DNA of 64,000 bases from Vitis vinifera (taxonomy: Eukaryota; Streptophyta; Magnoliopsida; Vitales; Vitaceae). The stretch lies in NCBI RefSeq assembly GCF_030704535.1, contig NC_081810.1, positions 4,993,501 through 5,057,500 of the forward strand. The letters run 5' to 3'. The notes under the pieces were generated by a model that saw only the letters and a list, made by a program, of their open reading frames with translations, made no database searches and was not told the origin of the DNA. Both the position numbers and the translations under genes were made by a program. Below, one piece after another: positions 9,716-20,577 of the stretch; within the stretch, counting starts at the first letter, position 1; every line of letters begins with the position of its first letter.

Positions 9716-12674
9716 AGAGCTGCGAGACTTTTTTTTGAGAGAGAAAAATCTGGTGACTCATGGAAAAAAAAAAAAAAAAAAAAAAAAACGAGTAGGGGGA
9801 TATTTTCTTTTTGAAGAAAAGAAAAGCTGAAGAGGTGGGAGTTTGGAGAGCTTGCATTTTGAATTGCACAGCTTTATTTTTGGGCAGTAGGTGTGGACGA
9901 GTGGGGCAGGTTTCAATGGCGTTTTTGATTTTGGATGGAAGGGAAATGATGGTTGATGAGTGTAAGTGGAGTTTCCAGGAAGAAAACTTTAAAGAATCGG
10001 TTTATGGAGCCTTTTTGTTTTCCATTTGTTTATTCCTTATGTTGAGTGCCTGTACACGTTATGGTTTTCTTTTATTTGTTTATTCCTCATGTTGAGTGCC
10101 TGTGCACATTATAGTTCTAAGGCCATGTTTATTTTATTTCATTTTATTACTTTACTAGTTTCCTTCAACTTTTGATGCGAAAAATTTCATTTTTAAAATT
10201 TTAATCTTAAAATAATACACCCAAAAAAATTAAAAAAAAAAAAAAAACTCCAGTTTTAATTTAATTTCTCAAAGTTACAATTTTAATTTAATTTTTCAAA
10301 AACTCTCATTTTTAAAGATTTAGTTTTCGAAACTTTAACTTTCCAATCTTTAATTATTTTCAAATTTTATTTTATTTTTTTAAAAAAATTCAATCTTTAA
10401 ATAATCTTCCAAATTCTGAGTCCCTAATTTAATCTCCAATTTTAAAAATTCCACTATTTGTTCATTTATTTATTTTTTTAAAATCTCATCATTAAGTGTT
10501 TATTCAAAATTCTGATTTCTAAATTTAAATTCTAATTTCCGAAATTCCAATTTTCACATCAATTTATTTAATCATTATTATTCTATTTATTTACTTATTT
10601 GTTTATTTTTAAAATTCAATCTTTAAATAACTCTTCAAAATTCTTTTTTTTTTTTTTTAAACTTAACTTCCAAAATTCTCATTCTTAAATTTAATTCCCA
10701 AGACTCCAATTATCAGATAATCTTCGGGACTTCAATTTTCAAATAAATTTCAAAAATCTAGTTTTCACTCGAACAGTTTTAATTCCACTTTGGTTTTCAA
10801 ATAATCTTTTTTTTTCTCTTAATTTTATATAAGCATGAATGTCATTTTCATAATTTCGGAACAATGGAATTTGTGAGATTAATTCATGCAAGATTAATCG
10901 GGCTTTGGTGGGGGGCCTCACATACTTGATCTTATGATCTATGGATTGATTTGATTGATTGACTTGGTTATCATACATGATTTATTTATTCCACTCTATG
11001 ACATGCATGTGATTATTCTGTGTTTAATTGCTAACATTCGCTTTCATTGAAGTAAATCGGTTCATCACTCAGGTACATTCTTTGCCTCTCCTTCATTCAA
11101 TTATTTTGTTTTGAGTAATATTCATTTGGTATCACGCTCGATTAATCAATTGTCATGATTGCTTCATTTTATTAGTAGAGACCCACTTTAGGGACTTAGA
11201 GGGGTGCTACGGTCCTTACCGTACCTTCCTGATAAGTAACCTGACCCCCGAACTCAATCCGGTTTTTCACAGACCACCTTTTCCAAAGTAAGGAGTCACA
11301 CTTAGGGTTTTTCTTTCTTATTTTGTTTACCCTTTAAAAATAAAACAAAAATAAGTGGCGACTCCAAGTCATTTTCAAATAATCAACAAAAAATCAATTT
11401 TTCAAATCAAAATCGAGCTCGCCATCGAGTGGGAAACGCATGAGCTGAAATGCGGGGTCCACAGATGCCCAATCAATTGAATCACCTACCTATCAATTGA
11501 TACACTTAAATAATATTTACATAAATATAATTATATATGGTCACACGTTATAGAAAAAAAGCTAACAAATTAAATAGACTGTCGGCAACTCGGCGTTGGA
11601 GTGTTCTTCTTCTTCATTGTTTCTCTCCTGCGATGGTGAAAGCGTGGAAGATTGGGACACTGGTGATATTTTTCTATTTTTTGGATTTCCTTTAATTGAA
11701 AAATGAAAATTAAATAAAAACTCTAGCTGATGACACTGATAAGCAAATAAAGGTCTGTTTGGTACTTAAAAACAGTTATGTTATTAAGAACATTAAATTC
11801 TTAAATTTTTGACATAAAATTATCCTTTTAGAATTCTTTTTAAAAACAATTTTCAATATTATTTTTAATAAACTATATAATAAAGTCCACTGATAAGAAT
11901 AATAATAAAAATAAAGCCTAAAGGGTCCACACGCCAAATCATTTGGGCAACTATAAAGGCATGCATGCAAATAAAGAAGGGGTGGGGACGTGGGGTCGGA
12001 TTACTTGCCTGACATTTAATGAAATTAACACTGGCCAGGAAAATTGGTTCCTGGGGATGCATTTATGGGGGTTGTTTGGTGGTTTCTGTATGAGTGATTT
12101 AATTCTTTAACGTTCATCTATGGTAGGTGGGTATGGGGTCTAATTACAGGAGCTCTTTTTTTGGCCTTTCCAACCTTCTTACGTACTTACTATACTTAAT
12201 TTGAAAATGACATCTTTTAACATTTTTAGCATTCAGCTCTTCTGCTTTATTGTTTTCACGAAAATACTTTATGTAAAAGTACTTCTAAACTACTTAAAAT
12301 AAGGACATTCAAATTATGTTCACAATAATATTACTTTTTTTTTTCTTTTTCAGACATATAAGCACATATGTAAATTGGGTTTTTTTTATAAAAAAAAATT
12401 AAAATATATTCACATAATTAAATTATTGTGTTCTTACGTATAATATAAAGTTTTTAATCCATATTTATATTTTTAATTATTTTTCAAAATATTAAAAGAA
12501 AATCGTCTAAAAATAGTTCAAAATTTCTTTTTAACACATTATTTTTAGAATAATTTTTTGTAAAATTGTTTTTAGTCCAAAATTTGTTAGGGTAGACTTT
12601 TTTTTTTTCCAATTTTTTTTTCCATTATCTTTTGTTTATAAAGAAAAATTGGTATTTATTGGGGGATATTACCA

Positions 12675-13460
12675 TTTGAGAGAGAGAGAGAGAGAGAGGG
12701 CGACTAAAGGATAACTCTCTTCTAATATATGGCATGAGGGTTAGGCTATAAAGAGCGTGGGGTTAGACTTTAAATCTCATTCATGTGAGAGAGAGAGAGA
12801 GAGAGAAGGACTTAATTGGGCTTAATCTATCCTTCAGGGAGAGGGAGACCTAATTTAATTATTATCATTTGAACAGTAGTTTTTTTAAAAATTAATAAGT
12901 CATGTGAGGGTTGGCTATAAATAATGTGGGGTTAGACTCTAAATCTAATAGAGAGATTTAATTGGTGTTTGTTTTTTAGTTGAATAGAAAAACTCAAATA
13001 TTTTTTTTTTTCTATTCAACTAAAAGTACCTTATTAATATTAACCAATATAAGTAAGTGAACTTATTATCGATAAGTTTAGTTTAATTATGTTAGTAGAT
13101 ATCAATGAGTTACTTTTAGTTAAATAGAAAAAGTCAAATATTTTGATTTTTTTATTTAATAAAAAAAAAACATCATCTTAATTTAACATTTAGAAGAGAG
13201 AAAGAGATTGGGACCTAGTATAATTATTATCATTGGAGCATTATTGTTGTCTAAAATTAATAAGACATGTGGAGTTGCTTTGGCTCTAAATCTCATTCAT
13301 TCATTCATTCATGGGAGAGAGGGAGAGATTGAGAGAGAGGGAGGGGGGTGGGGACAGGAGGTACTGGAGTTTTCCTTTAGAAGAGAAAAAGAGGATTTAG
13401 TTATTACCATTATCATTTGAGAAGTAATATTATTTAAAATTAATAAGGCATATAGGAGAA
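12675..13460 (+). repeat. Degenerate direct repeats with GA microsatellites
   Basis: Three to four copies of a 150-250-bp module can be followed. Each has a GAGAGAGAGA run, a GACCTA(A/G)TWTAATTATTATC phrase, TTAAAATTAATAAGNCATG and GGTTAGACTYTAAATCTCAT. GA runs lie near 12678, 12786 and 13314. The 217-bp MITE at 12961-13177 interrupts the array. Confidence 0.65.
12961..13177. mobile_element. Tourist-like (PIF/Harbinger) MITE, 217 bp
   Basis: Imperfect terminal inverted repeats ATTGGTGTTTGTTTTTTAG and, from the other end, GATGATGTTTTTTTTTTA are flanked by TTA on both sides (12958-12960 and 13178-13180). The 3-bp TTA duplication and the G-TGTTTG-type end fit PIF/Harbinger MITEs. No coding capacity. 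Confidence 0.6.
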
Positions 13461-14626
13461 AGTGAAATTGGACCATAAGAACTCGTTTAATAATGATTTT
13501 ATGAAGTATTTATAATACTTAAAAATTTAAATTATTTAAAAATTAAAAATATTAAAAATATTTTTTAAAATCATTATCATATTACTCTAAATCTCATTCA
13601 TAAAGTCCAGTTGGATGGTTGCGTTCGAACTCTTCTAATTCATGAATATGCCCATTATTGGCATGGGCTCAAATGCTTTAAATGAGGGTAAGGGATATGA
13701 TGAATTTTGATAAGCCCAAGTGGCACGAAGGGATATATATTGAAATTCTTCTAAAGATAATATTACTAAAAAAGGAATGATTTAAAATATAAATACAAAA
13801 ACGACACTTTCCACCATTAGTTTGATTGTATTTATATGTTATATTAAACTCATTTTTTTTAAAAAAAAAACGAGTTCATTTTTTATGATAAATTTTTTTT
13901 TTGTATTAAATTTATATGTTACCATAATTTTAGAATTATTTTAAAATTTTCTTTTAAAAAAGGATTATAATTGTCCAAAAAAAAAAAAAAACCCCCTCCT
14001 TAAATTTGGTTGACTTTATGGTTGAATACCATTTTCTTTCCATGGATAAAACCAATAAAAATTTCAAATTTCAATGAATAATGCTAATTCAATCTTAGTC
14101 TTTCCCTTTCATACTCAACTTGTGTCAAAATAATGTTGATATGATAAATTGTGGTCAGCAAACCCAACCTACCCCAGATCCTTGGGCCCTCTCATCATTT
14201 ATGCAATATTCTGTTTTTTCTATAGATAATCAGCCAAACACCCTTATGAATTCTATAGGAATTTTCTGATAAAAACAAAATATAAATATTATTAATTTTG
14301 AATATAAATATAGAAGCTACATATATATATATACAAAAGGGGAAGTAGAAGCTGCTACTGCTTCTTTTTTTTTTTTTTTCAAATGAGACAAGCAAATATA
14401 TATCAATCTTAAGAAAACAATTAAAAAAAAAAAGGGAAAAGTGATAGCCCTCCGATAGGATGTCAGATTTGTTGATCATCTATTGGATGGAAGCATATGC
14501 ATCTTATTTGGCTAATGAATCCACAGAGGGGATTCAACAATGACAGCTTACAGTTGCATTAAATATTTAACACAGTTGCGGGGACTACTCTCACAGATAA
14601 ATCACAAACAATATAGGTTATGGGGA

Positions 14627-14645
14627 TGATGATGATGATGATGAT
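14627..14645 (+). repeat. (GAT)n microsatellite
   Basis: About six GAT units immediately downstream of the KCS stop codon, probably within its 3' untranslated region. Confidence 0.85.
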
Positions 14646-14653
14646 TAACCTTT

Positions 14654-16066
14654 TCACCGAAGTTTCAAGGCCTTTGCTTCATCTATCTCTTTCATTTTCT
14701 CTTCAAAGGTGTTTTCATCTGCCTGATTGATCCAACCGTACTTCTCCATAAACGGGTTGGATAGGCTTTCAGGTGGGTAGCTGTCAATGCAGTCCTTCCA
14801 AACATTTCCGCCATCTAAATCCCTCGCCACCTCCCACATACAACTGTTGCACTTGAACCCTGCTCCGAAGCTGATCATTAGAACTCTATCTCCCTTTTTC
14901 AGCCTCTTCTTTTCGTCCATGTACGCCAAAACATACCAGAGGCTACTAGCAGATGTGTTCCCGAATCGATGAAGGGTCATCCTTGCAGGCTCCAGATCAT
15001 ACTCAGTCAGCTCGAGGCTTTTCCCGATGCCATCAATGACCGCCTTTCCGCCGGTGTGGATACAAAAATGGTCCACGCCGGTTTTAAAGTTGATGACCAC
15101 TTTCCCACCACCCTTGGAGTTTTGGTACATTTTTCGAACGAGTGAGGCTACCATGTAGCGGAGAAGTTCCCGTACGGGCAATATCTTAGGGGATATCACC
15201 CTAAGGTTGTCGATGAAAGCCCTTGTCGCAGCCTTCGGGAGGCTCTTGTTGAGAAAGAACCCCAGCCGCCCCTGGTCATCTTCCTTCTGTATGCAACACC
15301 CAAATGATTCATCTTTGGCACCGTGGTGTGTGCGGACAAGGCACCTCAGTTTCAGCATGGCTCGGTGCCGTAGGGCTCTTTTGTTGGTCAAAAGCACTGC
15401 GCATCCACCCGAACGGAACAGGCAGTTGGAGAGGATCATTGATCTGTCATTGCCGGTGTACCAATTGGGGCTTAATGACTCCGAAGTCACAACAAGAGCG
15501 TACATATTCTTGTAGGATTTGAAGAGGTTTTGGACAATGTTGATTGATATTAGACTCGCGCTGCACCCCATTCCCGTGAGATTGAAGGCTTTGATGTTTT
15601 CCCTCATCTTGTAACGGTTAATTATCCTGCCAGCCAAAGAAGGAGCCGTTGTGATCATTGATACATTCACAACAAGCGCATCAATCTCCGAAGGAGACAC
15701 TCCAACTCTGTCCAATAGTTTCTCAATGCTATCATTAAAGAACTCATCCATCTCCGAGATGCCATCTAGAACAGAAGGATGTGTTTCGTTGCCGGAAAAC
15801 ACATTTCTCGGGCCATAGGTTTCTTCCCCGATGCCGGAGTTAACAATAGCCTTCAAGAGGAACTTGTACTCCTGGAGACCCAAGCTCTTGTTTCTCCTGA
15901 TCATGTCGCCGCAAAACTCAGTGCTTAGCTTTCTATCGTCGGTTGGCTTGTAACACTGATAATCTAATATGTAACACTCTTGGTCTCTCTTCCCATCAAT
16001 GAACTTCCATAGGAGGAAGAAGAGGTAGAAGACAGGGAGAAGAAACAAATACACCATAGCCTCCAT
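14654..16066 (-). CDS. 3-ketoacyl-CoA synthase, KCS12-like
   Basis: A single-exon gene of 470 residues. The enzyme condenses malonyl-CoA with a long-chain acyl-CoA, the first and rate-limiting step of very-long-chain fatty acid elongation for cuticular wax, suberin and sphingolipids, on the ER. Residues 4-22 form a hydrophobic membrane anchor (family members often have two). The FAE1/CUT1 condensing domain holds the expected catalytic triad: C168 in [15 protein letters not shown]337 in [14 protein letters not shown] and N370 in [14 protein letters not shown]366 is also conserved. Length is slightly short for the family (about 480-510) because the N-terminal end is compact, as in Arabidopsis KCS12, which it resembles along its whole length ([29 protein letters not shown]). 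The first ATG is used and directly precedes the membrane segment. It neighbours an EXO70H gene, as do KCS12 and KCS3 in Arabidopsis. Subgroup assignment is from memory. Confidence 0.95.
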   Translation of the reverse strand: MEAMVYLFLLPVFYLFFLLWKFIDGKRDQECYILDYQCYKPTDDRKLSTEFCGDMIRRNKSLGLQEYKFLLKAIVNSGIGEETYGPRNVFSGNETHPSVLDGISEMDEFFNDSIEKLLDRVGVSPSEIDALVVNVSMITTAPSLAGRIINRYKMRENIKAFNLTGMGCSASLISINIVQNLFKSYKNMYALVVTSESLSPNWYTGNDRSMILSNCLFRSGGCAVLLTNKRALRHRAMLKLRCLVRTHHGAKDESFGCCIQKEDDQGRLGFFLNKSLPKAATRAFIDNLRVISPKILPVRELLRYMVASLVRKMYQNSKGGGKVVINFKTGVDHFCIHTGGKAVIDGIGKSLELTEYDLEPARMTLHRFGNTSASSLWYVLAYMDEKKRLKKGDRVLMISFGAGFKCNSCMWEVARDLDGGNVWKDCIDSYPPESLSNPFMEKYGWINQADENTFEEKMKEIDEAKALKLR

Positions 16067-16184
16067 TATAGAGAGAAAGTCACGGAGAAAAGGGCGAAAA
16101 GAGGGAAAAAGAGAGACGAGAGAGAAAAAGAGGGACTGATACTTTGTTAAGCACTTTGTTAGATGGGAGGATTTAAATCAAACA

Positions 16185-16190
16185 CTTATA
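16185..16190 (-). promoter_or_regulatory. Possible TATA box of the KCS gene
   Basis: TATAAG on the minus strand, about 120 bp upstream of the ATG. Between them lies a purine-rich (CT-rich on the coding strand) leader. A weak match. Confidence 0.35.
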
Positions 16191-19100
16191 GCAAAGTATG
16201 TATGAGTTGAACATGCATGTGAGTATGGTTAAAAACATGTCCATCGCTCAACTTCCACCAACTCATGATGACCCAATTCGTGACTTTCGTATTGATTTTT
16301 ATTAGTCATCACCGCTCACATATTAGGTGTGTGACCAAAACCAAGTCCAACTCCCTAACTAAATCAATAGTTCTTGCGTGCCACACAGTATATCAATATC
16401 CGCACTTTCCTTCATAACCAAGTCTCCCTTCACAGCCACCATCCACCATCCACCACGATTATTTTTCATTTCTTCTTCTTAAGAAAAAAAAAAAAAGATT
16501 AAATTAATTAACATTCCAAAAGAGAAATTAGCAAGTCAAAACCAGCTAGAGGGATCAAACTCTTTATGGCCAACAGTTAGTGGCTTACCGGAAGGGGTTA
16601 CCAACATTTAAGATTTATAACAGTGGTAGATAGAAGATCGTATAAGTGGGGGGAATAGTAACAGTAGTAGTATGACATGAGATGGACCTTAGCAAAGGTT
16701 ACGTTGGAAGGCCACTGGAAGACCATCAAAAACCAGTCCATGTGAACACATTTATGAGGTAACAGACTTGGGAGGGCCAAGAGAGCCCAGTAATCCAAAG
16801 CCACCTAAGCAAAACAAGTTGGGGGTAAAAAGATTCAAAAAAATTTCCATGTCTGAGACTCTGATGAAGGAAAATGGTAATTCTTTTCTTTTTTTGGCTA
16901 GTTGCGCTTTTAAGGACATAGTCTGCTAAAAGGGTAACTCAGTACAGTTCTTTTATAACAACTTTGATAAATGCGTTGTTTTTGGGTGCAGATTGAATTA
17001 GGATAGGGTGCATGATCAAGGCCGGACAGCTAATTTAGGGCCCCATGTGTGTCAGGTGTGGCCTCCATCAGAAATCAAGGGTGAAGTACCCCAGCCCTCG
17101 AACATATTTGGGTCACAACAATCAAGTCACATGGGTTGATTAGATTTGAATTGCGTTGAGCAAGAAAAGATTTTGGACCGACCAAGGGAACAGCGGATTT
17201 GTAATGTAGGTTAGCACCGTGGCATAACGAATTATTGGAGGGGCGTGCATTAATGAATAAACATGCAAATGATAAGGTAACATTTAGAGCCCACACAAGT
17301 AGTTGAGACTCTAAATTTGATTGGTGGGTTGTCTCCACTCCTTGACAGCTTGTTTGATAGAAATATGTTTAGTTTTCAACACCATATATTGAATTGTGCA
17401 TTAATGCAACTAAGTCTAACAGTAGTGTTAACCTTTTTAGGGCTGTTTGATACACGACAGTACGAAATGACAATCAATATTTTGTTTTTATTCATATTTT
17501 TAGGCAAATAAAAATGAATTTAATGATTATATTTTTTTTAAAAATGAACTTAGGAATTCAATATTGAAATGATTATTTATTTTCATTCTAATATTTGGTG
17601 ATAACAAGATCAGGAATAAAAAAAAAAAAAATTGATAATAATAACCTTACACATAATTTAAAATAAATAAATTTTGGGAGTTTTTTTGTTATGAAATAAT
17701 AAAACTAAATATATATACTCAATACATAAAAAATTAACATAAAAAAATCATACAACCCTAATATACAAATATTTAATTATTCTTTTTATAAAAAAATGAA
17801 TAATTTGTCATATTTAAGCCGGGGTAAAATTATATTTTACCAAAAAAGAGAAAAATATATTTATTATAATATTTAAATTCTCAAAGTTACCAAATATTTA
17901 TTATAATATTTGAATGAAATCCAAGGATAAAATTGTAATTTTATATTATTTTATATTGTCTTCCAAGATGAATGAGTCAAATATCACCTATTTGTGATAA
18001 AATTCAAATCCGACTTATTAGTGAGATTCGATTTTTATATAAATAATTTTTTTATTATTTTCCTACTTTTATAAAATTGATCCAAATATGAGATCTCTAT
18101 TCTTAATCCCCATTCTCAACGCCAAAACACCCCCTTAGTGTTACATTTTTTTTTTGGGAGTTTTCAACCCATATAATTTATTTTATATTAAAAATCCTTT
18201 AAATATATTTTATAGGCATCAACGTGGCCAGAAATTTTCTTTAGATAATAAAACTACAACTTTTTTTTTTTATCAAAATGAGCAAAACAAATAGTTAATG
18301 ACTGGTGTTTTAAGCTAAAGTTTGAAAATATACTTGATGATTACAATTTTAAGTTTAAGTTTAAAATCCCAGTTGAGTTGACTACTATGATTTTAGGATT
18401 TTGAAATTTTTGAAAGAATATTAAAACTATGTTTAGTTTTTGGAAAGTATTAAAAAAAAGACAAAAAAATGTTAAAAAAAATAATATTTTCATGTTCGGT
18501 TTTTAACATGAAAAATAAGAAAAAAATTAAATATAATTAAAATTAGTTAAAATTTTATATATTTTTAAATTATTTAATTTTTATATAAAAAAGAAAAAAG
18601 AAAAATAAATGAAATGAATTTGAAATAACATATAAAATAATTTATTAATTTTAAATCTATTTTTTTTCACTTTTTCTTTCCCTTATATTTTTCCATGTAC
18701 TTTTTCGGAACCAAACAGAACCTAAAAAAATAACAATGTTGAATTAAAAATTAAAACTATAGTTATTGACTATGATTTCAGACTTATTTACGTATAATTC
18801 AAGACCATAATCACCGATTATAGTTTTTGAACTTTTTTTTTTGTAAGGTTGAGTTTTTTCTTTTAGAACGTTTTGTTTTATTTTATTTGAAAATATTTTA
18901 GTTTATTTTTTAAAAAACAAAATATAAATTATCAATTTATTATATTGATTAAGATTTATGTGGTTACTAAATTTATGCCACTGTCAAACATTGGCATGCA
19001 CAACTAGGTGCATGATGACATGGAGCCCTACCACCATCCACTCAATCTCAACACATAGACGAGGAAATAGCACACATGAAAAAAAAATAAAATAAATAAA

Positions 19101-19198
19101 AAATAAAAAATAGGCCGGTTAGGTGAACAGAATAATTGAGGTCTTTGAAGGATGAGAGGTAAAGCCATGGTTAAGTTATTGAAGTATGGAGACCTAAA
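16191..19198. other. Intergenic region, no gene seen
   Basis: Mostly AT-rich with many homopolymers from 17.5 kb onward. Short frames near 16.6-17.5 kb have no recognisable family signature. A possible small transposon lies near 18430-18722. Confidence 0.65.
18430..18722. mobile_element. Possible small non-autonomous transposon
   Basis: GTTTAGTTTTTGGAAAGTA at the left and, reading inward from the right, GTTTGGTTCCGAAAAAGTA form an imperfect inverted repeat about 290 bp apart. The TCTGTTTGG-type end is common in plant hAT-like MITEs. I could not define a target duplication. Confidence 0.3.
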
Positions 19199-19259
19199 GA
19201 CGGACTTTTCTGGTAATTTAAAAAAATTATTCTTAAATTGTTATAATAAAAGAAGTTAT

Positions 19260-19298
<39 letters not shown>

Positions 19299-20577
19299 TA
19301 GTTTTTGCCACCTAGGAGAGAGGGTGAACATATAATTTTTTTTATAACCAAAATCGTCTTTTCAAAAGACGATTTTATTTCCATTTAAAAAATAAATAAA
19401 AATTTAAAAGAGAAATCGTTTTTTGAAGAGACGAGTTACCATGAAAAAAAATAAATTTTTTTTAAAAAAAAATAATATTTTTTTAAAAAAAATCCAAAAA
19501 AAAAGAAATCCTCTAGTCACATTAAAAAAAATTAATATTTTTTTAAAAAAATTCCCAAATTATAAATATAAAAAAAATATTATTTTTTTTCATGGGAACT
19601 CATCTTAGATGAGTTCCCTTGAGGCTTTTTTTTTTTTTTTTTTTTTTTTGGGAATTTTTTTTAAAAAAAAAAATTTCATGGAAACTCGTCTTTTTTTGTT
19701 TTTTTTTTTTTTTTTTAATTTGGGATTTTTTTTTAAAAAATATTAATTTTCTTTTCATGGGAAAGAGACGAGTTCCCTTGAGGTTTTTTTTTAGTTTGGG
19801 ATTTTTTTTATTAAAAAAAATATTATTTTTTTTCTTGGGAACTCTTGAATATACGAGTTCCCTTTAGGGTTATTTTATTTTATTTTTTAAATTTGGGATT
19901 TATATATATATATCTTTTTTTTTTTCTAATTTGAGATTTTTTTTTTCATGGGAACTCGTCTCTTCAGGTTTTTTTTTCTTTTTTTTAATTTGGGATTTTT
20001 TTAAAAAAAATATATATTATTTTTTTTCATAGTAACTCGTTTTTTTTTATTTATAATTTCATGGGAACTCGTCTCTTCAAGAGACGAGTACCCTTGAGGC
20101 TTTGTATTATTTATTTATTTATTTATTTATTTTTATTTTTTAATTTGAGATTTTTTTTTTCATGGGTACTCGTCTTTTCAAAAGACGAGTTCCCTTGAGG
20201 TTTTTTTTTCTTTTATTTTTTTTAATTTGGGATTTTTTTAAAAAAATATTATTTTTTTTCATGGAAACTCGTCTCTTGAAGAGATAAGTTCCCTTGATGA
20301 ATTTTTTTTTTTTATTTGGGACTTTTTAAAAAAAAATATTATTTTTTTTATGGGAATTCGTCTGTTCAAAAGACGATTTCCCTTTTGAATTTTTATTTAT
20401 TTTTTAAATGAAAATAAAATCGTATTTTGAAAAGACGATTTTGATTAAAAAAAAAATTTATCCGTTCACTCTCTCTCTTAGGTGATAAAAACTATCATAT
20501 ATTTATAATAACTTCTTCTACTATAATAATTTAAGAATAATTTTTTAAAATTACCGTACTATCGAGAAAAGTCCGCC
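19199..20577. mobile_element. 1.4-kb foldback element with an array of short hairpins
   Basis: The outer ends are inverted repeats: GACGGACTTTTCTGGTAATT at the left and, reading inward from the right, GGCGGACTTTTC and a similar continuation. The match persists for roughly 240 bp (TTATTCTTAAATT, GAAGAAGTTATTA, TAGTTTTT-CACCTA-GAGAG, AAAATCGTCTTTTCAAAA). Inside, about a dozen copies of a palindrome like ACTCGTCTCTTCAAGAGACG recur, commonly with CATGGGA before and TTCCCTTGAGG after and separated by T/A-rich spacers. Cores lie near 19355, 19415, 19597, 19765, 19842, 19950, 20075, 20167, 20266, 20358 and 20418. There is no coding capacity. A possible target duplication is AGACC on both sides, a few bases out. 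Confidence 0.75.
19263..19297 (+). repeat. (AT)n microsatellite inside the left arm of the foldback element
   Basis: About 16-17 AT units. The right arm has only a short TATCATATATTTATAA equivalent, so the run expanded after the arms formed. Confidence 0.85.

Larger units (their letters stand above)
1..11463 (+). mobile_element. Ty3/gypsy LTR retrotransposon, Tat (Ogre/Retand) lineage, 3' part
   Basis: The element enters from the left edge. In order it shows the end of pol, a 6.7-kb non-coding region of tandem repeats, a polypurine tract and a long 3' LTR. The lineage call rests on a second RNase H domain between the normal RNase H tail and the integrase, and on tandem repeats between pol and the 3' LTR; both are established traits of Tat/Ogre/Retand elements. 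The 5' LTR, gag, protease and reverse transcriptase lie outside the window, so target-site duplication and age cannot be judged. The right end is set by LTR termini TGTAGACCCC and GGGGTCCACA, imperfect inverted repeats starting TG and ending CA. Confidence 0.88.
8710..11463 (+). repeat. 3' LTR of the Tat-lineage element
   Basis: The LTR starts TGTAGACCCC and ends GGGGTCCACA; the two are inverted repeats with one mismatch. A TATA-like box lies 31 bp in, so U3 would be very short. The right third contains phrases I recognise from Tat/Ogre-type plant LTRs, such as AGGGGTGCTACGGTCCTTAC and AAATAAGTGGCGACTCC. Roughly 10120-10850 is very rich in A and T, and the middle carries a captured gene fragment. 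The 2.75-kb length is long but normal for this lineage. Without the 5' LTR in view the left boundary is inferred. Confidence 0.75.
11464..14653. other. AT-rich intergenic region between the retrotransposon and KCS
   Basis: No gene recognised. It contains GA-rich direct repeats (12.67-13.46 kb), one MITE, many A/T homopolymers and, near 11752, the phrase GTCTGTTTGGTACTTAAAAA typical of small non-autonomous plant transposons. Short open frames here have low-complexity translations. Confidence 0.7.

Noticed and set aside
19423-19867. Lysine- and phenylalanine-rich frames of 61-82 codons
   Set aside because: They are translations of A and T homopolymers in the foldback element.
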